Origin: Blasia pusilla
Lineage: Eukaryota; Marchantiophyta; Marchantiopsida; Blasiales
Assembly (NCBI GenBank): GCA_050084515.1
Contig: CM114271.1
Coordinates: 62,434,001 to 62,498,000, forward strand
Length of the DNA: 64,000 nt
Direction: 5' to 3'
The stretch's first letter is position 1. Each line of letters begins with the position of its first letter. Both the position numbers and the translations under genes were made by a program. Shown here piece by piece: positions 23,100-34,830 of this stretch. Under the pieces are notes generated by a model. The model worked only from the letters and a program-made list of their open reading frames with translations, had not been told where the DNA came from and made no database searches.

Positions 23100-24240
23100 C
23101 CCGGTGTGTCGATCTCCTTGGATCTCCCACCTTGCCACTGACTCAATCGGCTGGGTAGGCATGCGACTCACCAACGCAACAGCTATGATCTGTTGCATCC
23201 TCAAACGACGCTGCTCAACTACTCCTAAGCTAAAAATCCATGTCAAATAGTTCAGGTCCATCGCGTGACCCAAGACAGGACGTCGTGATGCCTCTGATAG
23301 TGATAGTACTACCGTCACTCCTATGGGTAATCCCATCGCTCGCTCTCGCTCATCGGTGTTGGGCTCCACCAACCGATGTACCTGGTCATCCCAAACCAAG
23401 CCAAGCCCGGCCTCCTTGAATGCATAGGAAGCGGGAAAACTCACCAATGTGGGAAAGGCTGCTCGTGGCATGCCAATCTTTTTCACCACAGTCAACGGCG
23501 GTTGATCATCTTGCCTCATTGCCTGTGATCGACCACATGGATCCAGAATAGAATCCACTAACAAATCAGAGGGACGCTCCACTCTCGCATGCGCCCTCCG
23601 TAAAACCTCATGTGGCACCAAGTTGGTCCACCAAAGACGCGGGCGATGTGCTCGTGAACCTACACTCGTCGTATCCATTAACACTACCGGCCGATCCATG
23701 CACTTCTGATGTGCACTCGTCACCACGCGGGACCTCGAATCACAAAAAATCGGCACATTCTCTAGAATGCATGCTGGAGAACGAGACTGATGCTCTTATA
23801 AATATCGTAAGATAGGCATCATCTCCCAAAACAACCTAGATCGAGAGTCAGCTAACCCGCTACCTCGTTCAACACTCGATTGGCCTTGGCACAGCCAACT
23901 AGAAACGACCAAGTCTTTGGTCCCTACTTGCTCCAAGTCCTGCGCCTCCAATAATGAAATGTCCCTCGGTAGGGAACTGTGGTAACCCTAGATGGCGGAC
24001 GCAGACAATAAGTCGGGAAATCGGAGGCGTAACTATACCACATGGTGAAGTGAAGCGTGCCTCGCAACATCATCAACTTCCACATACAAGTACTACTGCA
24101 TGCGCACTCCGACATGCAAAAAAATAGCTAAACCAATGCTAATCACTCCAAAAAGATCCAGTACGAGAAAACCCTTCTCTGATATGCATCACACAATCAT
24201 GGTGGTGTCCAAAGGGGTCATAGTAGCACTCTTGGCTACC
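23100..24240 (-). pseudogene. C5-cytosine DNA methyltransferase domain, element 2
   Basis: One frame runs through almost the whole domain. Motif I is degraded (VLDLFGVISIGLA, 24164-24125); motif II is YLYVEVDD; motif IV is SSWLCQGQS with the catalytic Cys codon at 23891-23889. GLADSRSRLFWEM follows, then ENV at about 23762-23754 (motif VI). Motif VIII is AHRPRLWWTNL (about 23651), and the motif IX/X region holds ERERAMGLPIG and RRPVLGHAMDLNYLTW (to about 23240). The Pro before the catalytic Cys is Leu here and Ser in element 1. CCG as ancestor explains both by one C-to-T change. The order and spacing fit a complete ~380-residue domain; the copy itself is inactive. Confidence 0.9.
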
Positions 24241-24599
24241 TCGGGTTCCTCTAACCCCTCACACTCTGGTGCAAACGTTTCGCTCCACGCATTATGCACA
24301 TGGTGAGCGGATAAGCGTCGAAGCTCCTCATTCGAGGCCCAAAGCGACACCTCTCCTCTACGGAATGATGCGGCTACCATGACACTCCTCTCCATAGAAA
24401 TGCCACGAACGGGAGTGTCCTCTGCGTGGACATGTCCCTCAATCAAATCACTAGGCTAAGCGATGGCGTTGCTAAAGTCGCCATCTCTCTTGGCCGTCGC
24501 TCGATCACTCCACCGATGAATCGAACGCGTACGGGTAATGAGCTAAGACTTCCATCACCGGACTGCCATCCTGGTCTGTAGGACATTGACTCCTCCCAG

Positions 24600-24900
24600 T
24601 AATCCAGGGAAAACCCCATCGGGTATAACACTACTCCACCAACCAAGACGTCATAGGACTCTACATCGGTCACTATCGCCTTGGCTCGCACCATGGATAT
24701 CCCGGGCGAATCCTCACCACGACCTCCTATCGGGTGATATACTATGTGGTACTCGCTCCACCCAAGGATTTCTGTATCCGGAATGGACAATGCTCCACAT
24801 CGGCTCTTGTCAAGCCCAATCCTCTGAATGCCGCTTTCCCCAACATCAGGGGTTGCGCTCATGAATCCAACAAGACGCCCAATGGACTAAAAACTCTATC
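24600..24900 (-). pseudogene. Aspartic protease region (broken), element 2
   Basis: The minus strand near 24880 reads LLDS, a TGA stop, then AQPLMLG, at the same position as the intact LLDSGAQPLMLG of element 1. Downstream, ESYDVLVGGVVLYPMGFS matches element 1. It lies between gag and the methyltransferase. Confidence 0.75.
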
Positions 24901-25779
24901 TCCTAGACTCACCAAATGAAAGACCTCTCCTCGGTTATCCAGCAACATAACACCAGGAACAACCATGGCACTCTCTATCGTGGGTCTAGCGGGCATCTCG
25001 CCATCCTAGCAGCCGCAACCTGCAATGAATTTGAAGTGGACGGCCCGAGCATAGGCTCTAAGGGCAGGTCTATCACCTCCTCTGCAATCATCCCTGAGTG
25101 TGACGTAGGAACACCAACTCCATGCTCACATAGCGTAGCGGCCAGCAGGAAAACCTCGGCGGGCGTACCTCCCAAGGTCATAACATCAGAAGCAGAAAAT
25201 AAAGGAGTGCGAAATACAACAGTGGCCGCCCCCAACAACGTGCTTGACACATGCTCCTCCTGAGCATCAACAATAGGAGTCTTCCCACTTGCTTCTCCGA
25301 TCGTCCTCTGTGCCTGCACACCAACAACATCACCAACTCTCCGGGAACTCTGATAAGGATCCATCGATGGGGTCCTCATGGCCTCGGACAATGTGAAAGA
25401 CTAAGGAAGCCTGGTTTATTTCATGGCTTCCCCTTTGTGTGGATCCAACTCTGCGGTTGCTCCACGCATAAAAACTGCGGCAGCCTTCATCTAGGCAACC
25501 CCGCACATCCAACCACGATCCTCCATATCTCTGGTTGCTCCATATGACGTCGATACCACCGATCCGACATCGAGTAACCTCAATGCCATAGCGGCAATCT
25601 GATGCTGTAACTGCTGTATCTGAGCAACCATCCCAGCCTCACACCCGACGTCTCCCTTGACGCCTCTAGGTGGTGGGACTCCACCTCCTCCACAGGCAAC
25701 TCCACCAACCCCTCGGGCAACTCCATCTCCTCATCCCCCAACATGACCACCTCGTGCACGACCTCTAGGCCCACTCGGA

Positions 25780-27140
25780 CCGGCTACTTACTCTGGTGCC
25801 CTCTTTGGCCCTCGGTCTGGACGTAACTCAAGGTGTAAGCTGAAACATTTGGCGCACGTGTGACCGTACCTCTAACAAAAGTCACACTGATAACCTCCTG
25901 GTGCAGCACCATCTCCCCCTCCATGCTAAGGCACGCGTCCATGACCGTGACGGGTGCAATCGCGCTGGTGATGGGCTCCTCCGCATGCCCAAAAAATAAT
26001 ACATGCGGGTTGCTGCTGGTGCTGCGCCGCATATGACGGCGCAAGACTCTGTGGAAAAGGCTCTCGATAACCTCCATGTGCTCATGGTGCCAAAGTCCTC
26101 TCTCAAAATCCATGTTGCTACATTGGTGATGCAGATACTCGTGGCTGCTCTCGCCCATAACTCATGGTGGCTACGCTCTCCTCCGCCATGTTGCGCTCAA
26201 TATTCTCGGCGGTCCTAAAAAAATCTCTCAACGTGGATGAGGTATTCATAAGAAGCACCCCTCCCACACACGTGTCGCAGGGTTTGGTCCAGCATTGCGT
26301 ACCATGACTAGATAGCCTAGGCCTCTGTCACCCCCTAAGTGACGTTAATCAACGTGCGCAAGCGAGTGTTTACCTCACGCAAACTCACACCCGGGTGCCT
26401 CTGGAAGTTATGGATGCTCCGCAACTTCTCCATCCGTACCCTTGGTAGCTTGTCCTCAACTCTGCATAGAACTCAACCACGGGGTTGAACCTAGGACAAA
26501 CCCGGCTGGACGGTGCAACTGCTCCAATGCGAGTCATCCCTCCTAACACATCACTCGTGGAAGAGGAAGAGGCCTCTCCTGACTCCTCCTCCTCATCGAG
26601 AAATGGCTTAGTCCATGACACATAATGTGGGTCATAGTAGAGTCGCCATGCCTCAATCTCACGGACATATGTGTGGGAGAACTCATGGTAATCGTCCATG
26701 GGCGCCCCCTCCAAATGCTGGAACATGCCATTCCATGATGTAAACAGGTTGAACTCTCTGGAGTTCCTAGCTCGTTGTGAGTCACACCAACTCCTAAACT
26801 CCGCAATGAATTCGTGTAACTCTTTAGTGCCTATAGCACCCGAAAACCTACGCGTTCCTCTACCCCGATCGTCCATCTCGTACGCCCAACTGGTAGGACC
26901 ACTCAATGTGTGCGGTGATGCATTAATAAACTCCTCTATATTCTCCCCCTCGTTTGAAGATGACACAGAAGGAGGTCGAGGCGGACCCTCAAGCGGAGAC
27001 CCTCGAAACCTCGCACCACTCTGGGTAAACCCTGTAGAGCTACTCTCAGGTCCACCACCTTGCCTCTCAAAGTCCCGAAAAGACGCCGTGATGACCCTTG
27101 TGCCCCTCTCACACAATCACTCTAAACCTCACGAGTAATC
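25780..27140 (-). pseudogene. Gag region, element 2 (N-terminal 243 codons open)
   Basis: The frame 27116-26385 starts MCERGTRVIT and is open for 243 codons. It includes a Trp- and acid-rich central part (LYYDPHYVSWTKPF, LDEEEESGEA) typical of a Ty3 capsid in length and composition. Near 25970-25850, another frame holds two zinc knuckles: the first has lost one Cys and the second is C-x2-C-x4-H-x4-C with one stop. This is the best preserved gag in the window. Confidence 0.8.
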
Positions 27141-28749
27141 ACTCAATCACTCAATCTACACTCTCTCATTGAGACGTGTGTTGTGCGGCAACAAGTGGCG
27201 TGGTGCAACAAATTGAGTACTGTCTTATCATCTCATTAACACAACATACCCTCAACTATGGACATCCCACACAAGTCTATGTCCCCTAAACCCATATATC
27301 ATTGATGCTCTCAACATCAACACGAAACCCAATATCCCAAATGACTGCTCAATACCCGAAAATCTCTAACACGTGCAGGGCAAAAGATCAGAATGGATAA
27401 CCTGAATAACTATGTGTGTCGCTCCTCAACAATTGCAAATCTTGACCCCAACTCGGTCGTGAAGACAAACTCCTCCAGATAGCAAGTCGTACTCCCCTGG
27501 TATCGACGATGCTCAAATCTCCTCGATGTGTAGTGCGGGTCCAGCTGTACGGTGTGGCACTCATGGCACATAATGGTTACAAATGGCAGGGCACTCAGGC
27601 ATGGTGTGCGGCACTCAACGGCATACCCTCCTAAATAGTAACAAAACACAATATTCTCCTAGTGATGGTGCGGCTCCGCGATCGAGACGGTGCGGTGCGG
27701 CCACGAGCGGTACGATGCGGAAATTGGTAGCGCGTTGCAACTATGGGCCTCACGGCACGGTACTCAATCGTCATCCAGCGGCTACCAATCATAACATAGC
27801 GAAGTAGACAAGAAACTGCGATCCCATGAATCCAAAAAGGTCACACTGTCAAAATCGCGAGTTAACGAGTGGCAATAACTCATACAGACTCACCAAGTAC
27901 GGCAGCAGGGGCCCTACCTGGCCTTGAACGGTGTTGGTGATTGGTTGTTCTCTTGAACAGCTGTGGCAAATCGTATTGGCGGCGCTAGCGGAAATTGATA
28001 GCGGCGGCGGTAGAGGTGGCGGCGGTGGGTGACAACTCCCCTCGGCAGCAACTCACGCTGGCAACAACGACAATTGATATCAGCAAGGACAACAAATGGC
28101 GGTGGTAGTGACAAGTGGCGGCGGCAAGCGTCAGAGGCGGAGTGGTTTAGGGTTTGGAAAATTTTTACCCTAAAAATTGGTAGTTTGCAAAATTGGCCAT
28201 AACTTTCTGCTCGCATCTCCAAATTGCACACCATTTATTGCACAACGTGCACAGCTTCACGACCTACGACAATATCAAAAAATACATTAAATCAGACATT
28301 TCCATAATGGGGACTATCGTAAAGCCCAATGTCTCTTCTCCTACAAAAATTTTGGCAGCGCTTCCGCGCTGATTTATTCCAACAAAAACTTCAAACCTGT
28401 AAATCACAAACATGGAGCAACTCCATGTTTAGGACCTGTATTTAGGACTCCGTTCTTGGGGTCCTAAATAGCTTCATTGACTACATATCCAAATTCTTGG
28501 CTTTTGAAAGATGTAGAATATTTCCATTTGTTACCTCATTTACGAATGCCCACGTGGCTTATAGGATTCTCTCCCAATTTGTTTAATGACGTCCCTCCTA
28601 GCTTCTTTGCACTTTTCTTCAATTCCCACTTTAGAGTTCTTCAATTCCTACTTTAGAGTTCCTAAATCACAAACATGGAGCAACTCCATGTTCAAACTTG
28701 TAAATCACCAACATGGAGCAACTCACCCCCATACTCAATCTCTACCAAA
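27141..28749 (-). other. Leader region of element 2, including captured LINE-derived sequence
   Basis: Non-coding leader colinear with element 1 in 28138-28350. 27960-28140 is GGCGGC/GGTGGC-rich where element 1 has a different minisatellite. 28452-28641 is a copy of LINE-remnant sequence at 28849-29038. The 17-bp palindrome CATGGAGCAACTCCATG occurs near 28412 and 28674. Confidence 0.6.
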
Positions 28750-28802
28750 ATTTGGGCAATGCTTCCGCGCGCCACTCTCTCATACGAAAAATCAGCAACA
28801 TT

Positions 28803-30310
28803 TACTCCATTTGCTCTTAATGTTATCTCCGACATTGAAGGAATTCACGTTCTTGGGGCCCTAAATAGCTTCATTGACTACATATCCAAATTCTTGGCTT
28901 TTGAAAGATGTAGAATGTTTCCATTTGTTACCTCATTTACGAATGCCCACGTGGCTTATAGAATTCTCTCCCAATTTGTTTAATGACGTCCCTCCTAGCT
29001 TCTTTGCACTTTTCTTCAATTCCCACTTTAGAGTTCTTACATCGGTTGGCCTCTTTTGATACTTCTGTCATGAGAACTTTTGATCAACTTCCTCTCCAAA
29101 TACATGTTAGGGAGATAGTGATGTCTCAGATTGACAAAAAGCTATCTTGTATGGTTCCTTTAGAAGTGAGGGGCGTTTGTTCACAATTGAATCTGTACCA
29201 ACAACTTTTTGGGAGTTGGACTTTGGTTGCCTCGATTATGCCTTCAAGGTTTTTCGAAGGAAATGCAACTATCTTGATGGATCATGTAGCCCACATAGAG
29301 GAGAGGGATATATTATTCCAACACAATTGAGATTTCCCGAGCTATTCTTCATTTTGCTACACAAGCAACTCTACCACCTTTCAATGAATTGATTATAGAA
29401 GGGTGTGATCGACTTCAAGAGCTTATCTTCGATAATTTGCACCAAATCAAAATTAATAGCATTCTCTTTGAGGCATCCTTTGACATTCATCGTGCTCATT
29501 TGTATTCATGCGTGGGTACAAGAGCGGAATCATGGCTTACTGCAAATCCTTTTATTCTTATATTTTGTCCTTTTTGGAGTATATTCTCAATAATTATGCA
29601 ATTATGCAATTATGCCTTGGACTTCCCCATTCCTCTTTACCAGGTGTATCAAATTGCATATTTGGAAAGCCCATTGATGCAAAGGGTATCCACATTCTCT
29701 CATATGCACATGATGGAGAATAAATGACGACCTATGATATGATTAGAGAGGAGGCAGTATTGGTGGTTCAAACTACAGGTTACATTGTTGGGCAAGAGTA
29801 GCTATATGCCCTACCTTCTACTACACAAGCAACCTCTTGTCGAAGAATTGATCTTGTTATATCTTGAGATGACTTTCGTCTATTGGGTGATATGGTGATT
29901 TCTAATCTAATACGTTTTGACTTGGTGTGATGGACTATACACACTAAAGGTTCTACGACCAAAATAACGAAAAGAATCATGGAGTTAAGTTACGTGGTAA
30001 GACATGTGATCGATGGATTTATTTCTCTTGCTACGGAAGTATTTGGGCACTTACATGTGTCTTTTGATATATTTTCTTTAGAACATGTGCCCACCATTCC
30101 CTCAAGAATTATCATCTTCCCCCTTCTTATATTCCTTCTATATCCGTAGTCACTACTTATTTTCGGCAAGGCATCTTGGTGGCTTTACAGCATGCACAAG
30201 ATTTGACATTGATACGTCAAACCGAAGTGGTTGGGGGTTATTTACTTCGTTGTCCATTCACATATAACCAACCTGTATTGTTATTGTCGAATTTGTTTCG
30301 AACTATTAAT
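28803..30310 (+). mobile_element. Remnant of a restriction-endonuclease-type LINE, 3' half
   Basis: Plus strand, many frameshifts. The fragments are colinear with the C-terminal half of the LINE at 49706-52816. RAHLYSCVGTRAESWLTA (about 29490) and CLGLPHSSLPGVSNCIFG with GIHILSYAHDGE (about 29610-29720) match the zinc knuckle region. RRIDLVIS and GDMVISN (about 29840-29900) match the endonuclease acidic motifs. FISLATEVFGHLHVSFD and LVALQHAQDLTLI (30020-30210) match the C-terminus. The N-terminal and most reverse transcriptase parts are missing, as expected of a 5'-truncated insertion. Confidence 0.75.
28849..29038 (+). repeat. 190-bp segment duplicated at 28452-28641
   Basis: The two copies begin GTTCTTGGGG and end TTTAGAGTTCTT and differ at only a few positions. 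The left copy lies in the leader of element 2 and the right copy in the LINE remnant. Confidence 0.9.
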
Positions 30311-31040
30311 CGTGTAGCTCGTTGAGTTGGTTTTTGTGTTTGCTTGATACCATTTTCCCTTTGCATTCCATTTTGCATTTCCTTACTCCTTCCCTTATTT
30401 ATCCTCTTTTGAGGTTTGTTTTTATAATAAATTGAATTTTACTTTGAATTTCTCATATAATCGCATAGCTTGCATTTCCAAGCAACCTTCCAACTCTACT
30501 TCTTAAGATCACAAAGAAAATTGTTTTTTATGGCATTAATAAGAATCCCCAATCCTCACATGGTTAATAAGACATATGACACAAGAACCACTATGTGGCA
30601 AGATGTGAATAGATATCAAAGTTGGTTCAACATTATTTGTAAACTCAACGACAAATCTAAACTAGTGTGGTCCCTCTAAATATCAAGATGAAGAAGTGGG
30701 ATAGATATTTTGACGATTTATGGCTGAAAATTTAAGGATGTTCATGCAATATGATGATCCCCAAATCCATTCCCAAGGATCATGGTAAGGGGAACAAGGA
30801 TTTCCTTGGTGAATTAAAAAACAAATGAGTTTTTTTGGAATTTTTTTTCCTTTTGACCTTTCAAACATCTATTAACCTCTATATAATTTTATGAATGTTA
30901 GTGTAAAACGACATATGAATCCATATGTCACTTCACCAATCCAAGGTTTTTTTTTCTATTAAAAATTAGATTGATTTTTTCATCCAACGCGTATCCATTT
31001 TCCGCATGCCAAAATTTTCACCAATAATGTAATGAGAAAT
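30311..31040. other. Gene-less AT-rich spacer
   Basis: No gene or repeat recognised between the LINE remnant and the VPS2 upstream region. Confidence 0.6.
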
Positions 31041-31086
31041 GTTCGAAAATCTTCCGTGTGTAAGAACACACGGAAGATTTTCGAAC
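31041..31086. repeat. Perfect 21-bp inverted repeat (hairpin)
   Basis: The arms 31041-31061 and 31066-31086 are exact reverse complements (GTTCGAAAATCTTCCGTGTGT and its complement) around a 4-base loop AAGA. No T-run follows, so it does not look like a Pol III terminator. It lies about 1.1 kb before the VPS2 start. Confidence 0.95.
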
Positions 31087-31110
31087 AGTAACGTAACTGT
31101 CCGGCCCTAC

Positions 31111-31477
31111 TCTCAAGAATGAGGACCGGTTCTTTGGTGACTCCGTGTCAATGCTCGGCAAGAACCGGCATTCTTTGTAAAAGCAGCCGGTTGAGAATGT
31201 GTGATTTCCGATTCAAATCTGAAACTTTAGGAAAATTTCCGACGTGAAAAGTAGGTTTTCTTTGTTAAATTTAAAAATAGCCGGCTACGATGGTGAAAAT
31301 GCTGATTACCTTGATCTTTCTCCCGGAAAAGTACCGGTATGCGAGCACTGCTCCGTGTGGTAATTGGAACCGTACGCGGTGGTCTCGAAAGCGAGGACCG
31401 GTTCTCGGTCACTCCTCGAAGAGGTAATTAGCACCCTACCCCGGTCTCAAGAACGAGGACCGGTTCTCGGGTCACTC
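31111..31477. promoter_or_regulatory. Three spaced copies of a ~32-bp GAGGACCGGTTCT repeat upstream of VPS2
   Basis: Copies at about 31111-31142, 31383-31414 and 31444-31477 share TCTCAAGAACGAGGACCGG and then TTCTCGG..CACTC. All three are in the same orientation within the region just before the VPS2 5' end. They may bind a regulator or may be a decayed minisatellite; the sequence alone does not decide. Confidence 0.5.
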
Positions 31478-31899
31478 GTTGTGGTGATATTCGGTCCGTA
31501 CGGCATTGAGAACCGGCGACGGAATGTTAAAGCGGGTGCCGACGTTGGACCGGAGTCGTTCGTTCGTTCGTTTCCCCGGTCCCTATACACGGGCCCGTCC
31601 TCCCGGGAGGCCACGTCACTGGTTGTGTGGATAGCCGAGAGATGCTGCAGTGCAGTCCAGAGGAAAAGAGTGACACTTGAGAGGAACGTAAAGGCGAACG
31701 AATGAGAACGTAATTGCGAAGAAAGGTGGTCGATTTGGCGGACGATGCTTTCAAGTGAAATCCGTTGTTCTCTGTCAAATCGAGGGGTTGCAGGTCGATA
31801 TTGTAGATCTCCACGGTCGAGCAGCGGAAGATTTCACAGCGTTGGATTAAAACTTTTTTCATTTAGGGGTTGTGAGTCTGGAGGAGAAGCGGTACAGTG

Positions 31900-31965
31900 A
31901 TTGAATTGAATTGAATTGGATTGGATTGGATTGGATTGGATTGGATTCAATTGGACTGGATCGGA
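31900..31965. repeat. (ATTGA)n / (ATTGG)n microsatellite
   Basis: A pentamer run in the putative VPS2 5' leader, about 200 bp before the start codon. Confidence 0.9.
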
Positions 31966-32170
31966 TCGTTCGGTTGGGAATCGTGTGCTTGAGAGAGGCG
32001 GGGAAGGCTTTTTGTTGTCCTGACTTGTAGCCCCGGTGCATCGGTGCTTCTTTCAAATATTGTTCTCGGGTTTGAGTAAGTGGCGGACACGTTGTAGTGA
32101 GAAGCTTCAAAATTTCTGGAGTTGGGATTGAGGAGAAAGGCTTGAAGATTTTCTGTCATAGCTGTTCAAA

Positions 32171-34830
32171 ATGAGCTTCCTGTTTGGGAAGAAAAAGACT
32201 CCCGCAGGTACCCATCCGATTTATCGGTCGTGGCGTTTCTATGTCTGTCCGTCCTTTTCGAGCAGCAATCTTCCTTTGGAATGTGTTCATCTCAAATTTC
32301 TCAATTGTATATCAGAGACTTAAGTTGTACTTGAGGGAATATACTATCTAAAGGTCACGAGTACACGTTGAACTTTTCCTGTCGAAATTGATCGCTACGA
32401 TGTTCAAATGCATATAAGTTTGCATTAGGGTTGAGTTCGGGGCTTGTCTGAAATTTCCTGATCTTTCTGATCCCATTGAAGAATTGCTGCGGGAAAACAA
32501 GCGCATGTTGGATAAGTCCATCCGAGAAATAGAGCGAGAGAGGCAGAGTTTGCAAACTCAAGAGAAGAAGCTGATTGCTGAAATTAAGAAGACTGCCAAG
32601 CAAGGCCAGATGGTAATTGATGTAGATGGAAACCCTTGCGTGGAAACGGAATTCAAACTCCATTTGTGTCTTGGTGCTCAATATCGTCGTAATATTTCCT
32701 ACAAATAATAGTCCCTTTCTACGAGTTTCGAACACTCGCTTTTGTCAGCCGATGGTAGCAGTCCAATCCGAGTCGTCTAGTTTAGTATGAGAAGTTGAAT
32801 GTTGGTCAGTCTGTTGTTATCCCCGAGTATCTAGTTTTTTGTAATCCATATGTTGTATTCTGCTGATTACAACTACATCATAGTTGGATAGATGTAATGT
32901 TTCCAGTACCATGGACTTCATGCTAAATCTGAGAATGAGTTGACGCCACGATTCGAAGTTTTAGGTACTCCTTTTGTTTCATTTCTGTGAAGATAACATG
33001 TTCTTGGATTGACAGGGTGCGGTAAGGGTTATGGCCAAGGACCTTATCAGAACACGACATCAAATCACGAAGTTTTATGGTCTCAAATCACAGCTTCAGG
33101 GCGTGTCTCTTCGAATACAGGTCTGGTTTTTTCTGTGTACACACTTTTAGAATTTCGTGTTTGGATCTCACTAGAGAAGGATCGAATTTAATCAGCCCCA
33201 TACTATGAGTTGAAGTGTGGCAGAAATTTCTCACAGCTATCGCCCATGAACGTTGATTCTTCTACCCTCAACTGCTTATTTTTTCCATAGAAGGCTTAGC
33301 AGGGTCGCCCCGTTCCAGATTGAAGCTTTCATCAGATACCTACTAAAAAATCAGAAGCTGGTAAAGAATCTCGTGGATGCGGGTTCATTATTTCCTAGAA
33401 GACAGTTCTGGTGGGGTATATAGCAGGGTGTCCCATAGCAGGCCGCTACGCTAATCTCAATTATTATTAGATGGCACCTTCATGATTTTTCCACGTCCTC
33501 CAATATGTGACACATGGCTCTTGGGCATCAAGAAAATGTTTTAAAGGGCTTAGCACTTGTACAGCAAGAAAATGTTTTACAGGCGGAAGTAAAATGAAAA
33601 TGGAACTATAATACCGCATGCATGGTATGGATCATGTACTAGTCTCTGTTATGCATTTTTGACATATCCCAATAAATGGAAACCAGGTACCTGGAAAATT
33701 ACTTGATTGGGCGTCCGGTCAAATCTGAGATCCCGGGAACATTTTATCTCCATTGATTTGTAATTTTCTTTAAAAAAAAATCATCCGGACCAATCCAACC
33801 CCGCAGGGCCTGATGAATGGTTGCTCATTGGAATCCTGTGGCCTTACTTAACAAAGTCTCTTTGGTATCTCCTAATATTATGAAATGGCTGGGGATTTTC
33901 CATTCCGAGCCAGTCTGAAGGCTGCAATTCCACTTTTTGGGTAGGAGTTATGGACTCAGTTATTGTGTCCCTTTGAGGAGACAGCAGCGGATTGAAAATG
34001 ATTCTAGAGGGTGTTGCTGGGAATGTGAATGAATCACTATATTGCTTATGGATGGGAGCAAACTGAATGCCCAATTTTGGTGAAAGACTTCGTTGAGCAG
34101 GTCTTGGGAGAGTCCTGTAATGTTGGTGGGATTAATAATACTCCACAACTTGTCTTGCTGGACAGACTCTGAAATCAACGCAAGCAATGGCTGAGGCAAT
34201 GAAGGGTGTTACCAAGGCCATGGGACAAATGAACAAGCAGCTCAACTTGCCAGCTCTTCAAAAGATTATGCAAGAGTTTGAGAGACAAAATGAGAGAATG
34301 GAGATGACAACAGAGGTTATGGGAGATGCTATCGATGATGCTCTTGAAGGAGACGAGGAAGAAGAGGAAACTGATGAGCTGGTCAGCCAAGTTCTGGATG
34401 AAATTGGTGTAGATCTAGATGCTCAGGTCCCTCTCAATCCTTCTACCTCCGGCTTATTTTTTTTTGTTTTAGTTTGTTTCTCTCTTGAACATTGTATGCA
34501 TATCTTTGATGTGTTTCTTGTTTTATGTGGTGGAGTTTTTTCCTTGGTTTGGAAAGCTGCACTACCAGCAATGTCTTCACCTGCACTCAGATGCAGAGTT
34601 TTCGTTTCAGTTTTTCCTTTCTGATGGGCTTCGTCTGTAGAGCAACATGTTGATGGGGGTGTTGGCATGTCTGTAAATGGAAATGACAGCTAGTGAATGC
34701 TCCTGCAAATGCAACCGCAACTCCAGTTCAGGCGGGGCCTGCAAAAGTTGCACAGGCAACTGGGGCAACAGATGATACCGGTATAGATAGCGATCTCCAA
34801 GCTCGACTCGACAATTTGAGGAAAATGTGA
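32171..34830 (+). CDS. VPS2: ESCRT-III subunit VPS2 / CHMP2 (five exons)
   Basis: The protein is a core ESCRT-III subunit that polymerises on endosomal membranes and drives inward budding of vesicles, together with VPS24, SNF7 and the ATPase VPS4. Exons: 32171-32207, 32482-32612, 33016-33120, 34166-34426, 34690-34830. All introns are GT-AG and the exons join in frame to 224 residues, the length of land-plant VPS2.1. The N-terminus MSFLFGKKKTPAE and the basic helix ENKRMLDKSIREIERERQ are typical. The acidic stretch EGDEEEEETDEL lies before the C-terminus. The last residues, DLQARLDNLRKM, form the MIM1 helix that binds the MIT domain of VPS4. I chose this start because it is the conserved family start. 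There are no breaks. The rest of exon-intron 4 (34427-34689) includes a frame that reads through, but the splice to LVNAP restores the conserved tail. Confidence 0.97.

Larger units (their letters stand above)
19140..28802 (-). mobile_element. Ty3/Gypsy-type retrotransposon with methyltransferase and PHD finger (element 2)
   Basis: Second copy of the family, minus strand, colinear with element 1: gag, protease, C5 methyltransferase, reverse transcriptase, RNase H, integrase, PHD finger. The 3' end again shows B1 - A2 - B2. Its 5' repeat A1 is reduced to about 50 bp (28750-28799) and ends where LINE-derived sequence starts. The first gag frame (243 codons) and a 270-codon part of the methyltransferase are still open, but stops and frameshifts elsewhere make the copy inactive. 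The reverse transcriptase active-site box reads YINA instead of YIDD. Confidence 0.9.
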
